Assembly (NCBI GenBank): GCA_964419255.1
Contig: CAYQOU010000019.1
Coordinates: forward strand, 1 to 63,268
Source of the DNA: CAZPHU01 sp964419255
GTDB lineage: Bacteria; Fibrobacterota; Chitinivibrionia; Chitinivibrionales; CAYFVL01
Reading direction: 5' to 3'
DNA length: 63,268 nucleotides
The position numbers and the translations under genes are program-made. Position 1 is the first letter of the stretch. Each line of letters opens with the position of its first letter. Positions 34,576 through 44,725 of this stretch are shown here, piece by piece. The notes beneath the pieces were generated by a model. It saw only the letters and a list, made by a program, of their open reading frames with translations. It was not told where the DNA came from and searched no databases.

Positions 34576-36287
34576 GGAGTGGGGCTTTTCCGACCCCGCG
34601 TGAAGTGGTTGGGTTAAAGGCGGTGGATGCCGAGCATGTAAAGAGTCTGGCTTCGCAGCTCAACGTCTCGCCACTTCTTGCCACAATCCTTGCGGCCCGG
34701 GGCCTGCGAACCTTCGATGAGTGTAAGCGGTTTTTCCGGCCCGGTCACACCCATTTCAATGATCCCTTTCTGCTTGACGGCATGGAAAAGGCGGTTGACC
34801 GCATCGCCGGCGCCATAAATCAGGGTGAGAAAATCACGATCTATGGTGATTACGATGTGGATGGGGTCACCTCCACGGCTCTGATGGTGCGGGTGCTTAG
34901 GCATCTTGGAGCACGATGCGACTTCTATCTGCCCAACAGGTTAACGGAAGGCTATGGGGTAAGTGTCGAGGGAATCGATGCAATAGCCGAAGGCGGTACC
35001 ACCCTTATTGTAACGGTAGATTGCGGTATAACTTCATTCAAACCGGTTTCTCAGGCAAAAAAGCATGGAATCGAGATGATTATCACCGATCACCATGCTC
35101 CTCACGAACACATTCCCGATGCTCTTTCGGTGATCAATCCGAAACTGTGCAGCTATCCCGATCAGGAACTGGCCGGAGTGGGGGTGGCCCTCAAGCTCTG
35201 CCAGGCGCTAGTCAGGCACATGCAGCAGGATGAATACGTCTGGCATCGCCATCTTGACCTTGTCGCGCTTGGAACGGCGGCGGATATCGTACCGCTGGTG
35301 GGCGAAAACAGAGTCATTGTCAAGCTTGGCTACGAGCAGATAGAGAAGACCCGAAATGTCGGGCTCCAACAGCTTCTCACCATTCAGGATATCGCACACA
35401 AGTCGATCTCCACCAGGGAGGTGGTTTTCGGTATCGCACCCTGCATAAATGCCGCCGGCCGGCTGGGGGATCCCACGCGTGGAGTCAAGCTGCTTTTGAC
35501 CGAGGATGCCGGTGAGGCTCTTTTGTATGCAAAGGAGCTTTTGCAGGCAAACAAGGAGCGCCAGGCCCTCGATAAGCACGTTCAGGGAGAGGCCATTCAC
35601 TGGGTGCTGGACAACTGCCATCCCGACAAGGACTTCGCGCTGGTTGCGGCCGACCGTAAGTGGCATGTCGGAGTAATCGGCATAGCGGCATCCAAGCTGG
35701 TTGAGCGCTTCTACCGACCCACTTTTCTTTTCTCTATCGATAAGAATGGAATGGCGAAAGGATCGGGAAGAAGTATCCCGGGAATTCATCTTTTGGACCT
35801 TTTGCATCAGTGCCGCGATTGTCTGGAGAATTACGGAGGTCACTCCGCGGCCGCCGGAGCGTCCATTCGTGCCGAAAACCTGGAAACGTTCAGAAGACGC
35901 CTGGCGGAGGCGGTAGAGAAATCCTTTCAGCCGGATCATTTCTACCCTAAAGTCATGGCCGATGCGCAGGTTACTATCGCCTCGCTGACTCCCAGGTTTT
36001 TCAGTATCTTAAAACAGATGGAGCCCTTCGGCCCTGGAAATATGCGGCCTGTTCTCCTGTGCCGGGAGCTGACGCATCGATATGAGCCGAAGATTGTCGG
36101 AAAAAATCATCTGAAAATGACAGTCACCAGTCAGGGTGTGGTTATGGATGCGATTGCGTTTAACTTTGGCGATCGTTTTTCAGAAATACAAAAAGCAAAC
36201 GGGTTTTCTCTTGCATTTTCGCTCGATCAAAACGACTGGCAGGGTAAGCTGCGTTTGCAGATGAAAGTAAAAGGAATTGCCGTATGA
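34572..36287 (+). CDS. recJ: Single-strand DNA exonuclease RecJ
   Basis: 571 residues starting at a GTG inside the metG stop (GTGA). DHH-family metal ligands are visible: DYDVDG (D93-D97), DCGIT and DHH (D173-H175). The DHHA1-type domain is marked by GGHSAAAG and the C-terminal OB-like region completes the protein. RecJ degrades single-stranded DNA 5' to 3' in recombination and base-excision repair. It overlaps argH by four bases (ATGA). Confidence 0.96.
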   Translation: MRSGAFPTPREVVGLKAVDAEHVKSLASQLNVSPLLATILAARGLRTFDECKRFFRPGHTHFNDPFLLDGMEKAVDRIAGAINQGEKITIYGDYDVDGVTSTALMVRVLRHLGARCDFYLPNRLTEGYGVSVEGIDAIAEGGTTLIVTVDCGITSFKPVSQAKKHGIEMIITDHHAPHEHIPDALSVINPKLCSYPDQELAGVGVALKLCQALVRHMQQDEYVWHRHLDLVALGTAADIVPLVGENRVIVKLGYEQIEKTRNVGLQQLLTIQDIAHKSISTREVVFGIAPCINAAGRLGDPTRGVKLLLTEDAGEALLYAKELLQANKERQALDKHVQGEAIHWVLDNCHPDKDFALVAADRKWHVGVIGIAASKLVERFYRPTFLFSIDKNGMAKGSGRSIPGIHLLDLLHQCRDCLENYGGHSAAAGASIRAENLETFRRRLAEAVEKSFQPDHFYPKVMADAQVTIASLTPRFFSILKQMEPFGPGNMRPVLLCRELTHRYEPKIVGKNHLKMTVTSQGVVMDAIAFNFGDRFSEIQKANGFSLAFSLDQNDWQGKLRLQMKVKGIAV

Positions 36288-37669
36288 AAATGTGGGACGG
36301 ACGTTTTTCCAAGCCGGTTGATGCGCTGATGGATGAGTTCAACCGCTCGCTGCCGGTTGATCGGGTTTTTGTGCAGGAGGACATCGAGGGAAGTATCGCA
36401 TGGGCGCGAGCCCTTTACAAGGCGGGCGTGATATCCTTCGAGGATCGTGAACAGATGGTCGAGGGACTAAAGACGCTGCTCCAAAAGGCGCAGGAGGATG
36501 CGCTGGAGTTTCTCCCATCCGATGAAGATATCCATATGGCAATCGAGAGGCTGCTTGTGGAGCAGATCGGGGAGGCCGGAAGCCGGCTTCATTCGGGGCG
36601 CTCCCGAAACGATCAGGTGGCAACCGATTTTCGCCTCTTTGTCATGCGTGCCCTGAAATCCGTCGAGGAGAAGCTGACTCACCTGCAACAGGTCATCTAT
36701 GAACGTGCGGTCACGGACAAAGACGTTATCGTCCCCGGCTATACTCATCTTCAGCAGGCGCAGCCGGTCAGTCTCGCCCACTATTGGCTTTCGTTTTTCT
36801 TCTGTCTGCAGCGGGAAAAATCCCGTCTCCAGCATGCTGTTACCACTGCCGACCGGCTTCCACTGGGATCGGGTGCCGTGGCGGGAAGCGGCTTTGTGGT
36901 TGACCGCCATGCCATTGCCCGGGAGCTGGGGTTTAGCTGCGTGATGGAAAACAGCATGGACGGGGTGGCGTCCCGTGACTTTGTGCTGGAATCGTTGGCT
37001 GCTCTGTCCTCGCTGGCTATTCATCTCAGCCGCTATGCCGAAGAGCTTATCATCTGGTCGTCGCGCGAGTTTGGTTTCGTGGAGCTGGATGATGCCTGGT
37101 CGACCGGCTCGAGCATGATGCCGCAGAAAAAAAATCCCGACTCCCTGGAGCTGATCCGAGGCAAATGCGGTCGTTTTATCGGAAACTACACCCGTTTTGC
37201 CACCACTCTCAAAGGTATAGGGCTGACCTACTACAAGGATCTGCAGGAAGACAAGGAGCCGCTGCTTGACAGTCTCGATCAGATGGATCTGATTGTCAGA
37301 GTATTTGCAGAGATTGTCAGAACGATACAGGTGAAGAAAAAAAATATACGGGCGAAGCTGGATCCTTTTCTTCTGGCCACCGATGTAGCGGATTATCTCG
37401 TCCGTAAAGGAATTCCGTTTAGAAAAGCTCACAAGATTGTGGGAAAACTGGTCGGCTGGTGTGTGGAAAACGATCGCGATCTGACCTCCCTGACGGTAAA
37501 GGAGCTCAAGGTATTTGATTCCGCATTCGATGACGATGTGTCGAAATTGTTCGATTGGCAGACCGCGCTTGCCGGGCGGGATATCGAAGGCGGTACCGGG
37601 CCGCAGAGTGTCCGGGGGCAGTTGAAGAAGGCTGAGGAGATATTGAGAGCAAAAGAGACAGGACAATAG
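36284..37669 (+). CDS. argH: Argininosuccinate lyase
   Basis: 461 residues. The N-terminal MWDGRFSKPVDALMDEFN, HSGRSRNDQVATD and the catalytic loop GSSMMPQKKNP (275-285, catalytic Ser near 277) are all present. It splits argininosuccinate into arginine and fumarate, the last step of arginine synthesis. It is the final gene of the overlapping holB-PSP1-metG-recJ-argH chain; argF lies 9 kb away on the other strand. Confidence 0.97.
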   Translation: MKMWDGRFSKPVDALMDEFNRSLPVDRVFVQEDIEGSIAWARALYKAGVISFEDREQMVEGLKTLLQKAQEDALEFLPSDEDIHMAIERLLVEQIGEAGSRLHSGRSRNDQVATDFRLFVMRALKSVEEKLTHLQQVIYERAVTDKDVIVPGYTHLQQAQPVSLAHYWLSFFFCLQREKSRLQHAVTTADRLPLGSGAVAGSGFVVDRHAIARELGFSCVMENSMDGVASRDFVLESLAALSSLAIHLSRYAEELIIWSSREFGFVELDDAWSTGSSMMPQKKNPDSLELIRGKCGRFIGNYTRFATTLKGIGLTYYKDLQEDKEPLLDSLDQMDLIVRVFAEIVRTIQVKKKNIRAKLDPFLLATDVADYLVRKGIPFRKAHKIVGKLVGWCVENDRDLTSLTVKELKVFDSAFDDDVSKLFDWQTALAGRDIEGGTGPQSVRGQLKKAEEILRAKETGQ

Positions 37670-37724
37670 ACAACAGTCTCAACAAAAAAGCATCAGGTAA
37701 ATGAAACCTATGGGAGGTCAGGTA

Positions 37725-40112
37725 TTATCGGGGGCTGATGGATGCCGGCTCGTCGCTATCCCAGAACCCATCTAGTGCCTCCGAAATCCCACTGCTTTCT
37801 TGTACATACCCGATATCCCACTCGGGTGGAAGCAGCGAGCAGTATGGGTGTCGGACAAAGCGCTTGTCAATCAACAGAAGCATCCCTTTGTCCTTTTCCG
37901 TGCGTATGACTCTTCCCGCAGCCTGCAGCACCTTGTTTATGCCCGGGTAGATATATGCGAAATCAAAACCCGATCTTCCGGTTTTCTGGAAGTAATCCTT
38001 TATCAGCTCACGTTCTTCATTTATTTGGGGAAGTCCCACGCCCACCACGGCTACCCCTACAAGCTTGTCACCAACCAGATCGATTCCTTCCCCGAATACT
38101 CCTCCCATAACCGCAAGCCCGACAAGCGTATGTTCGTTTTCTTCATTGAAATTGTCAAGAAACGCAGCGCGCCGGCTTTCGTCCATCTCCTGCGACTGGC
38201 TCACCAGATGAATATCGGGACTGTGCTCGTTCAGGTGCTGCTCAACAATACTCAGATAGGCGTATGAAGGGAAGAATACAAGATAGTTACCCTTCTTCTC
38301 ATTTGTTGCGGTGAAAATCATACGGGCGATTTGAGAGGCGGTAGCTTTACGGTCTTTATAGTAGGTGGAAACCGAGGAGCCGATGAGTACTCTTAGGTTT
38401 TCGGGAGGAAACGGTGAGCCGATGCGTATCAGCCTGGCATCTGCGTTTCCCCCCAGGATATCGCGAAAATACCCGAGCGGGGAGAGCGTTGCGGAGAAGA
38501 ATACGGTTGCTTTTGCCCGTTTGAGCGCGTTTTTCAGAAGGAAAGAGGGATCCAGGCAGAAAAGCTTCACGGTGACAGACTTCTTGTACCGTGTCAGGGT
38601 GGTGCGGTAACGCTTATCGTAGCACTCCTCGATACGTAAAAAGTAGAGTGTATCGAAATAAAGCTCGAGAAGATCATCCCGGGCAGGATGTGATTCGTTG
38701 CGTGCAAGCCGTTTCTGTGCTGCGGTGGCAAATGCGGCAAGCCGGCGAAGAAGTTCCGGGGACGGTTGCTGCTCTGTCTGGAAATGCCTGTCTTCCATGG
38801 CTGCCCCGATTTCGCCAAGCAGCGAAAGAATTCGTGTCAGGGCGCGTTTGATCTCAGGCATGCCGCGTCGGATGTTTTTCTTCAAAGCCGCATACCGGGA
38901 CGAGATGCATTCCGCGGAAAACATCTCCCGCGCCCTGTCGACCAGATTATGAGCCTCATCGATAAGAAAAACATACGCGTCATTCTCCTCGTCGAAAAAA
39001 CGCCTCAGATACACGCTCGGATCGAACGCATAGTTGAAATCGCAAATGATACAGTCACACCATAGCGCAACATCGAGGCTGAGTTCGAAGGGACATACAC
39101 AATGGGCTTGAGCAATACCTTCTATCTCTTCTCTGTCAAGATTCTGCTTTTCAAACGCATTCATCAGTGCATCGCCCAGACGATCGTAATAGCCTTTACA
39201 GTAAGGACAGTCATCCGGATCGCAGGACCTTACGGGGAGAAAACAGATTTTGTCTTTGGCGGTCAGACAGACCGACCGTATTCGCAGCCCCTTGCGGCGC
39301 ATCAGCTCGAGCGAATCGCGGGCTGCCGTCGCAGTGATCCCTTTAGCTGTGAGATAGAAAATCTTCTCCGCCGCATCCTCTCCCATGGCTTTAATCGAGG
39401 GAAACAGAGTCGCTATGGTTTTTCCGGTACCGGTAGGTGCCTGGGCAAAAAGATGTCTACCAGCTTTTACCGTCCGATACACCTCTGCGGCAAATTCTCT
39501 CTGCCGGGGTCTGAAATGACCGAACGGAAAGGAAAGCCCGGCGATTGAACTGTTGCGTATGACTTTCCAATCCTGCGCCATGCGGGCCAGACGAAGATAC
39601 CGCTGGGTGGCCTCTGTGAAAAACAGCTCAAGCTCTTCCCGGGTCTCAGTGCGATCGAAAGAACGGATTTGAAGCGTATCGAGCTGGGCGTAAGTGATCC
39701 GGATCGTGATCTGCGGCAGGTCGTGCTCGCGGGCATACATGTAGGCATAGCAGCGTGCCTGTGCCCAGTACATTGGATTGTCCCGTTGGTCGATAGTGTC
39801 CAGGTCGGTAAGCACAGTCTTGATCTCCTCGACTACCGGAGAATTCTCGTTGGCGATAATCCCGTCGATTCTCCCTCCCACCCGAAGCCGCAGAGGTGCT
39901 CGCCCCGATTCCGGAGTTGCTTCCTCGATATCTATAGAGACGGCCACCTCCGCATCGTATCCATCTCCGTACGTCTTCTGGATCTTGCGATGAGCCTTTA
40001 TAGCCCGGACTGTCCGGTCGGGCGGGGAGAAGAGGCTCGAGGAGTGCAAATCCCCGGAGGCGCAGGCGATGGCAACCAGTTTGACAACGGATATTTTTAT
40101 GAGATCAGACAT
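37725..40112 (-). CDS. PD-(D/E)XK nuclease fused to a Rad3/XPD-DinG-type helicase
   Basis: 795 residues. Residues about 60-190 form a PD-(D/E)XK-like nuclease domain: GGRIDGI, then VVEEIKT, then a WAQARCYAYMYA helix, as in Cas4/RecB nucleases. The helicase part has Walker A APTGTGKT (K231), four cysteines in KICFLPVRSCDPDDCPYC typical of an XPD-type Fe-S cluster, and a DEAH box (385-388, IDEAHN). QAAGRVIRTEKDKG is motif VI. It should unwind and cut DNA in repair. No CRISPR array or cas genes are nearby. It is a single gene, convergent with argH. Confidence 0.88.
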   Translation of the reverse strand: MSDLIKISVVKLVAIACASGDLHSSSLFSPPDRTVRAIKAHRKIQKTYGDGYDAEVAVSIDIEEATPESGRAPLRLRVGGRIDGIIANENSPVVEEIKTVLTDLDTIDQRDNPMYWAQARCYAYMYAREHDLPQITIRITYAQLDTLQIRSFDRTETREELELFFTEATQRYLRLARMAQDWKVIRNSSIAGLSFPFGHFRPRQREFAAEVYRTVKAGRHLFAQAPTGTGKTIATLFPSIKAMGEDAAEKIFYLTAKGITATAARDSLELMRRKGLRIRSVCLTAKDKICFLPVRSCDPDDCPYCKGYYDRLGDALMNAFEKQNLDREEIEGIAQAHCVCPFELSLDVALWCDCIICDFNYAFDPSVYLRRFFDEENDAYVFLIDEAHNLVDRAREMFSAECISSRYAALKKNIRRGMPEIKRALTRILSLLGEIGAAMEDRHFQTEQQPSPELLRRLAAFATAAQKRLARNESHPARDDLLELYFDTLYFLRIEECYDKRYRTTLTRYKKSVTVKLFCLDPSFLLKNALKRAKATVFFSATLSPLGYFRDILGGNADARLIRIGSPFPPENLRVLIGSSVSTYYKDRKATASQIARMIFTATNEKKGNYLVFFPSYAYLSIVEQHLNEHSPDIHLVSQSQEMDESRRAAFLDNFNEENEHTLVGLAVMGGVFGEGIDLVGDKLVGVAVVGVGLPQINEERELIKDYFQKTGRSGFDFAYIYPGINKVLQAAGRVIRTEKDKGMLLLIDKRFVRHPYCSLLPPEWDIGYVQESSGISEALDGFWDSDEPASISPR

Positions 40113-40574
40113 AGAAAATTATATTACTATTCATGGACATCAAAGATACGGCTATTATAGAAAAAAGGCAAAATCTCGGGAGTTTGGAAAGGTTATAGGA
40201 AAAGTAATTGATGCCAGGATTTGAGCAACAGAAATGAAGAAGAATGAAAAGAAAGGCATTTTAAGCGGGAGCATTGCCCTCGTGCAGCGTAAGTGGGGTA
40301 ATCCCGACAGCGCTCGAAAAAGCGGCAGTATAGCCAAAGGAATTTTGCGCTGCACACTTTGTTACCCGCTCACGCATGCGGGGCCTGCCATTTGACACGC
40401 ATCTTCCCAGTCCTATACTCTGAGTCGCTCCTCGGCTTAATTTGCTCAACCCTCGCCGGCAAACGTATCGGTGGTGGCCGTATTACTTCCCCAAATGGGC
40501 GCTTGAGCAGGATAAAATCGAAGAATCAGCCAAACTGATCGGCCACCGCTAAGCGTTTTTTATTTTCGAATCAT
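40113..40574. other. Intergenic region with a GC-rich structured block and a short coding-like remnant
   Basis: 460 bases. From 40255 to 40400 the sequence is GC-rich with many short inverted pieces, unlike its AT-rich flanks, and resembles a dispersed intergenic repeat or structured RNA. From about 40430 to 40552 one plus-strand frame reads like protein (core RWWPYYFPKWALEQD, ending IEESAKLIGHR and a TAA) but opens only after a stop at about 40423 and has no start or ribosome-binding site. It may be the tail of a decayed gene. The inverted pair GGTGGCC/GGCCACC lies within it. Confidence 0.35.
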
Positions 40575-41147
40575 CTAAGAGGATGCATCATATCTCTTTG
40601 AGGTCAAAGCATCTTCCATTTTCTTTTTAATTGAGTTGTCTTTGTGTATCCTTGTCAGTGCCAGAATAATTAAAAGTCCCGGTATACTGATTATGCTTTC
40701 GGGCGGCCATATTACCATGGCTGCTGCGGAAAAATACACCAATGTCCACCACATCAGCCTTCTATTGTTTTTCAGCCGATTTATTTCTATCCTTCCACAA
40801 GAGGGGCAGGTGAACTCCAAAAAACCATCCCATTTCAGGCCGGCTGGAGCAAATCCCTCATAACAACACGAGGTGCATATAACCATTGCTTCCTTGTAGA
40901 ATCTTCGACCATCGATCTCAGTATCTTTTTGTTCCTGGTCTCGGGTATCCTCCATATGTTTCGTTTCTTCCGAAAACCGGCCCTCCTTCGATTGAGATGT
41001 TTCTTTTCTGGATTGGATCTTTTCGTCATGGGACTTTTCTTTTTCCTCTACATAATTGCATTCAAAACATAACGGTCGCTCATCGCTGCCGTAATTCATG
41101 TGAAACAGGTCGATTCTTTTTCCACATCTTTCGCATGTTGTCTCCAT
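40575..41147 (-). CDS. Zinc-ribbon membrane protein, function unknown
   Basis: 190 residues. Two zinc ribbons are visible: CERC with CFEC (residues 5-34) and CTSC with CPSC (about 91-118). Between them is a highly charged, disordered linker of about 55 residues. Two hydrophobic helices follow (MWWTLVYFSAAAMVIW and IISIPGLLIILAL), then a basic tail. Such zinc-ribbon/membrane proteins often tether or sense partners, but no known family is recognised. A single gene with an ATG start. Confidence 0.65.
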   Translation of the reverse strand: METTCERCGKRIDLFHMNYGSDERPLCFECNYVEEKEKSHDEKIQSRKETSQSKEGRFSEETKHMEDTRDQEQKDTEIDGRRFYKEAMVICTSCCYEGFAPAGLKWDGFLEFTCPSCGRIEINRLKNNRRLMWWTLVYFSAAAMVIWPPESIISIPGLLIILALTRIHKDNSIKKKMEDALTSKRYDASS

Positions 41148-41789
41148 AATGTCCCTCTCTGTATAAAGATGTTTTGGAAATTACTTTCGGAGAACGCAAA
41201 GAAAAGAGGAGTAAACCGGGCTCATATAAAAACCGATTCTACATAAAATAAATGCTCTTTGTTTACTGACACACACAAAAAAAGAAAAACTCTGAAAAGA
41301 CTCGGCGCTTCGGCTCAGGAGCCGATACATCGGAGATACAATGACTGGTCAGTTCCGATACACCGATATGATGAGATTTTTATGCCTTGAGAAACAGTCC
41401 ATCCCCTATGAATGCGCGCATTACAGGCGACGGTGGAGAATTTTTATCGGCAGACAAGAATAGACTTTTCCGGATATCGATTCCTGGTGGCAAAGATGAG
41501 CAAAACGTATCAGTCGGTTGTATGTTTCTGTCAACTATGAAACCCGAGCAGGTATTTCTGATGGTGTCCGAAGACACAGCGTAGGCTGTTGATGATTTCT
41601 ATGGTGCCGTAATCAATACTGCACACTTCTTTCTGTATCGGTGTGAGGGATGTGGCGGATAATAACTGAGGGATTTTCCAGATACCGAAATGTCTTGCCT
41701 TAACTTTTATTTGTCTTTGTGGAAACTCACTATACTCTTTGTCTTGGAGTTTCTCATAAAAAATTCTACTAAGCACCAATTATAAATCA
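41148..41789. other. 640-bp intergenic region, no supported gene
   Basis: Between uvrA and the zinc-ribbon gene, both on the minus strand. A minus-strand open frame (41531-41779) begins ten bases after the uvrA stop at a TTG without a ribosome-binding site; its 82 codons read moderately protein-like, so it could be a remnant. Hairpins seen: TCGGCT-CAGG-AGCCGA (41310-41325), and GAAACTC (41722-41728) with GAGTTTC (41747-41753), which might end the uvrA mRNA but lacks a T tract. Confidence 0.35.
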
Positions 41790-44618
41790 TCAAACATAGC
41801 CTTTCAAAAACTGCCCCGTATACGATTCGGGTATCGCAACGACCTGCTCCGGGGTTCCTGTGGCCACGATCTGCCCTCCCTTGTCTCCGCCGTTCGGCCC
41901 CAGATCGATGATATAATCGGCGCACTTGATTACATCCTGATTGTGCTCGATTATGATGACTGTGTTGCCTTTGTCAACCAGCTCCTGAAGCACCGTCATC
42001 AGCATCAGTATGTCCTCGAAATGGAGACCGGTGGTGGGCTCATCCAGGATGTACAGGGTCTGACCCGTGGCCCGTTTTCCCAGCTCCGATGCCAGCTTGA
42101 TTCGCTGCGCCTCACCTCCCGACAATGTGGTGGCCTGCTGACCCAGATGAATATAGCCAAGCCCTACCCGCGATATGACCTCCAGCCGTGATTTTATAGC
42201 GGGTATGCGGTCGAAAAACAGAAGCGCCTCGTCTACCGTCATGTCCAGCACATCGGCGATACTCTTGCCTTTATAGGTGATCTCCAGTGTCTCCCGGTTG
42301 TACCTCTTACCATGGCACGCCTCGCATTCTACATAGACGTCCGGCAGAAAGTGCATCTCGATCTTGATAAGCCCGTCTCCCTGACAGGTCTCGCACCGTC
42401 CGCCCTTGACATTGAAACTGAACCGGCCCTTGCCATATCCCCGGATTTTGCTTTCCGGCAGCTGAGCAAACAGGTTGCGAATCGGATCGAAAATCTTGGT
42501 ATAGGTGGCGGGATTGGACCGCGGTGTGCGCCCGATCGGCGACTGGTCGATATCGATCACCTTATCGATCTGGTTGAGTCCCCTTATGGTTTTGTAGGGA
42601 AGCGCAGAGGCTTTCGAACGATAGAGCTCGCGGGCGAGTGCCGGGTAAAGTGTCTGATTGATCAGAGTGCTTTTCCCCGAACCGGATACACCCGTCACGC
42701 ATATCAGTGTACCCAGCGGGAAGGACACGGTGACATCAAGCAGATTGTGTCCCGAGGCGCCTGTAAGCTGAAGTTTTTTGCCGGTTACTTTTCTTCTCCC
42801 GGGGGGAACGGCAATACTGCGCTTGCCGCAAAGATACTGTCCCGTAAGCGAATCTTTGCTCTTCATAATATCCTGCGGAGTTCCGGCTGCAACGATATGT
42901 CCTCCGTGCACTCCCGCTTTAGGTCCTACGTCGATGACATGATCGGCCGCAAGAATCGTATCCCTGTCGTGTTCGATGACAACCACGGTGTTTCCCAGAT
43001 CACGCAGCGCAAGCAGCGTATGCAGCAGCTTTTCATTATCACGCGGGTGCAGGCCGATGCTGGGCTCATCCAGTATATAGGTGACACCGGTGAGGCGGGA
43101 GCCGATCTGGGTGGCAAGACGAATGCGCTGCGCCTCTCCTCCCGACAGAGTGGAGGAGACCCGGCTGAGCGTCAGATAGCTGAGACCGACATCCAGAAGA
43201 AAATGCAGGCGATGAACAATCTCCTTAAGCACCTGACGGCCGATTTGCAGTTCCCTGTCGGAAAGCCTGACCTGGGAGATAAATTCTTCCAACACTGATA
43301 TCGGCATATCGGTCAGCTCGCCGATGTTTTTTTGTCCGATGTGAACGGCCAGGCTCTCCTGGCGCAACCTCTTGCCCTGGCAGGCGGGGCACTGCTTGCG
43401 GCTCATGAACTCCTCGATCCATTGCCTGATATCCTCGCTGGTCGTTTCGGTGTATCGTCTGAGAAGGTTGGGGATCACCCCTTCGAACTGACGCGAAAAC
43501 CGTCCGTAGCCTTCGCCGCCGCGGCCCTGCCATTCCATGGTGATTTTCCTGATGCCCGAACCATGCAGCAGGATTTTCTTGTGCTCGGCACTGAGTTGCT
43601 TATACGGCTTTTTCATAGAAATGCCGAAATGTTTGCTGACAGACAGCAATATCTGATGATTCCAGCTGCCGGAAGTAGAGGCGCCGTTCCATGGAACGAT
43701 TGCTCCCTGGCTCAGAGATTTATTGGGATCAGGGACAACCAGCTGGGGATCTATTTCCATCAGGGTACCTAAACCATTACACCGAGGACAGGCGCCGAAG
43801 GGACTGTTGAAGGAGAAAAGCCGGGGAGAAAGCTCTTCGATACTTGTCCCGCAGTCGGGACATGCCAGTCGTTCGGAAAACACCAACTCTTCACCGCCGA
43901 TACAATCTATGCGCACTGTGCCGTTTGTGCTTATTTTCAGCGCGGTCTCCAATGAATCGGTCAGTCGCTTCTGAATAGAGGGAGAGATAATGAGCCGGTC
44001 GACAACAACATCGATGGAGTGCTTCTTGTTCTTGTCAAGCTTTGGAAACTCTTCGAGGGCAACAACGGTTCCGTCGATTCGTGCTCTGACAAACCCGTCC
44101 TGCTGCAGCTTTTCCAGCAGCTCACGGTATTCTCCTTTTTTGCCGGAGATCACCGGTGAAAGGATCTGAAATTTGGTTTTCTCCGGCAGATCCAGAATCC
44201 GGTCGGTGATTTCCTGCACGGTCTGTCGGGTTATCGGCTTGCCGCATTTATAACAGCTTGGATGTCCGATACGGGCGAAAAGCAGTCTGAGATAATCATA
44301 GATTTCGGTTATGGTACCTACGGTTGAGCGCGGGTTATGGGCGGTTGTTTTCTGCTCGATTGAGATCGCCGGAGAAAGCCCCTCGATGGAGTCGACATCA
44401 GGTTTTTCCATCAGGCCGAGAAACTGCCGCGCATAAGCACTGAGACTCTCCACGTATCGTCTCTGCCCCTCAGAGTACAAGGTGTCGAAAGCCAGTGAGG
44501 ATTTTCCCGATCCGGAAAGACCGCAGACCACGGTAAGTTTATTTCGGGGAATGCGAACGGTGACATTTTTCAGGTTGTGTTCGCGTGCCCCGCGAATGAT
44601 TATGTCTTTTGTTTCCAT
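41790..44618 (-). CDS. uvrA: Excinuclease ABC subunit A
   Basis: 942 residues, the normal UvrA length. The first Walker A is GLSGSGKSS (33-41), the second GVSGSGKS after residue 600. Signature LSGGEAQRI appears twice. Zinc modules are visible at CPDCG/CPRCNG and CETCQGDG/CEACHGKRY. It is the damage-recognition ATPase of nucleotide-excision repair. The gene is single, with its own start after a gap of about 100 bases from the receiver gene. Confidence 0.98.
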   Translation of the reverse strand: METKDIIIRGAREHNLKNVTVRIPRNKLTVVCGLSGSGKSSLAFDTLYSEGQRRYVESLSAYARQFLGLMEKPDVDSIEGLSPAISIEQKTTAHNPRSTVGTITEIYDYLRLLFARIGHPSCYKCGKPITRQTVQEITDRILDLPEKTKFQILSPVISGKKGEYRELLEKLQQDGFVRARIDGTVVALEEFPKLDKNKKHSIDVVVDRLIISPSIQKRLTDSLETALKISTNGTVRIDCIGGEELVFSERLACPDCGTSIEELSPRLFSFNSPFGACPRCNGLGTLMEIDPQLVVPDPNKSLSQGAIVPWNGASTSGSWNHQILLSVSKHFGISMKKPYKQLSAEHKKILLHGSGIRKITMEWQGRGGEGYGRFSRQFEGVIPNLLRRYTETTSEDIRQWIEEFMSRKQCPACQGKRLRQESLAVHIGQKNIGELTDMPISVLEEFISQVRLSDRELQIGRQVLKEIVHRLHFLLDVGLSYLTLSRVSSTLSGGEAQRIRLATQIGSRLTGVTYILDEPSIGLHPRDNEKLLHTLLALRDLGNTVVVIEHDRDTILAADHVIDVGPKAGVHGGHIVAAGTPQDIMKSKDSLTGQYLCGKRSIAVPPGRRKVTGKKLQLTGASGHNLLDVTVSFPLGTLICVTGVSGSGKSTLINQTLYPALARELYRSKASALPYKTIRGLNQIDKVIDIDQSPIGRTPRSNPATYTKIFDPIRNLFAQLPESKIRGYGKGRFSFNVKGGRCETCQGDGLIKIEMHFLPDVYVECEACHGKRYNRETLEITYKGKSIADVLDMTVDEALLFFDRIPAIKSRLEVISRVGLGYIHLGQQATTLSGGEAQRIKLASELGKRATGQTLYILDEPTTGLHFEDILMLMTVLQELVDKGNTVIIIEHNQDVIKCADYIIDLGPNGGDKGGQIVATGTPEQVVAIPESYTGQFLKGYV

Positions 44619-44725
44619 AAGTCTGTCGCAGGTAAAGGATCGCGTATATTACGCCCGGAATACGATTTATGCCGAAGGTGTAGTCGAGCGTGAAAGCAAA
44701 GAAATATAAATAAGGAGCGGGCAGA

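Noticed and set aside
36467..37666. 399-codon minus-strand frame opposite argH
   Set aside because: It is antisense to a well-conserved argH and has no recognisable domain; long shadow frames are common in such coding sequence.
37725..40112. Reading the Cas4-like domain as a sign of a CRISPR-Cas locus
   Set aside because: No cas1, cas2 or repeat-spacer array is visible in the window; the domain is part of a helicase fusion.
42312..43298. 328-codon plus-strand frame opposite uvrA
   Set aside because: Antisense shadow of uvrA; no motif and no ribosome-binding site.
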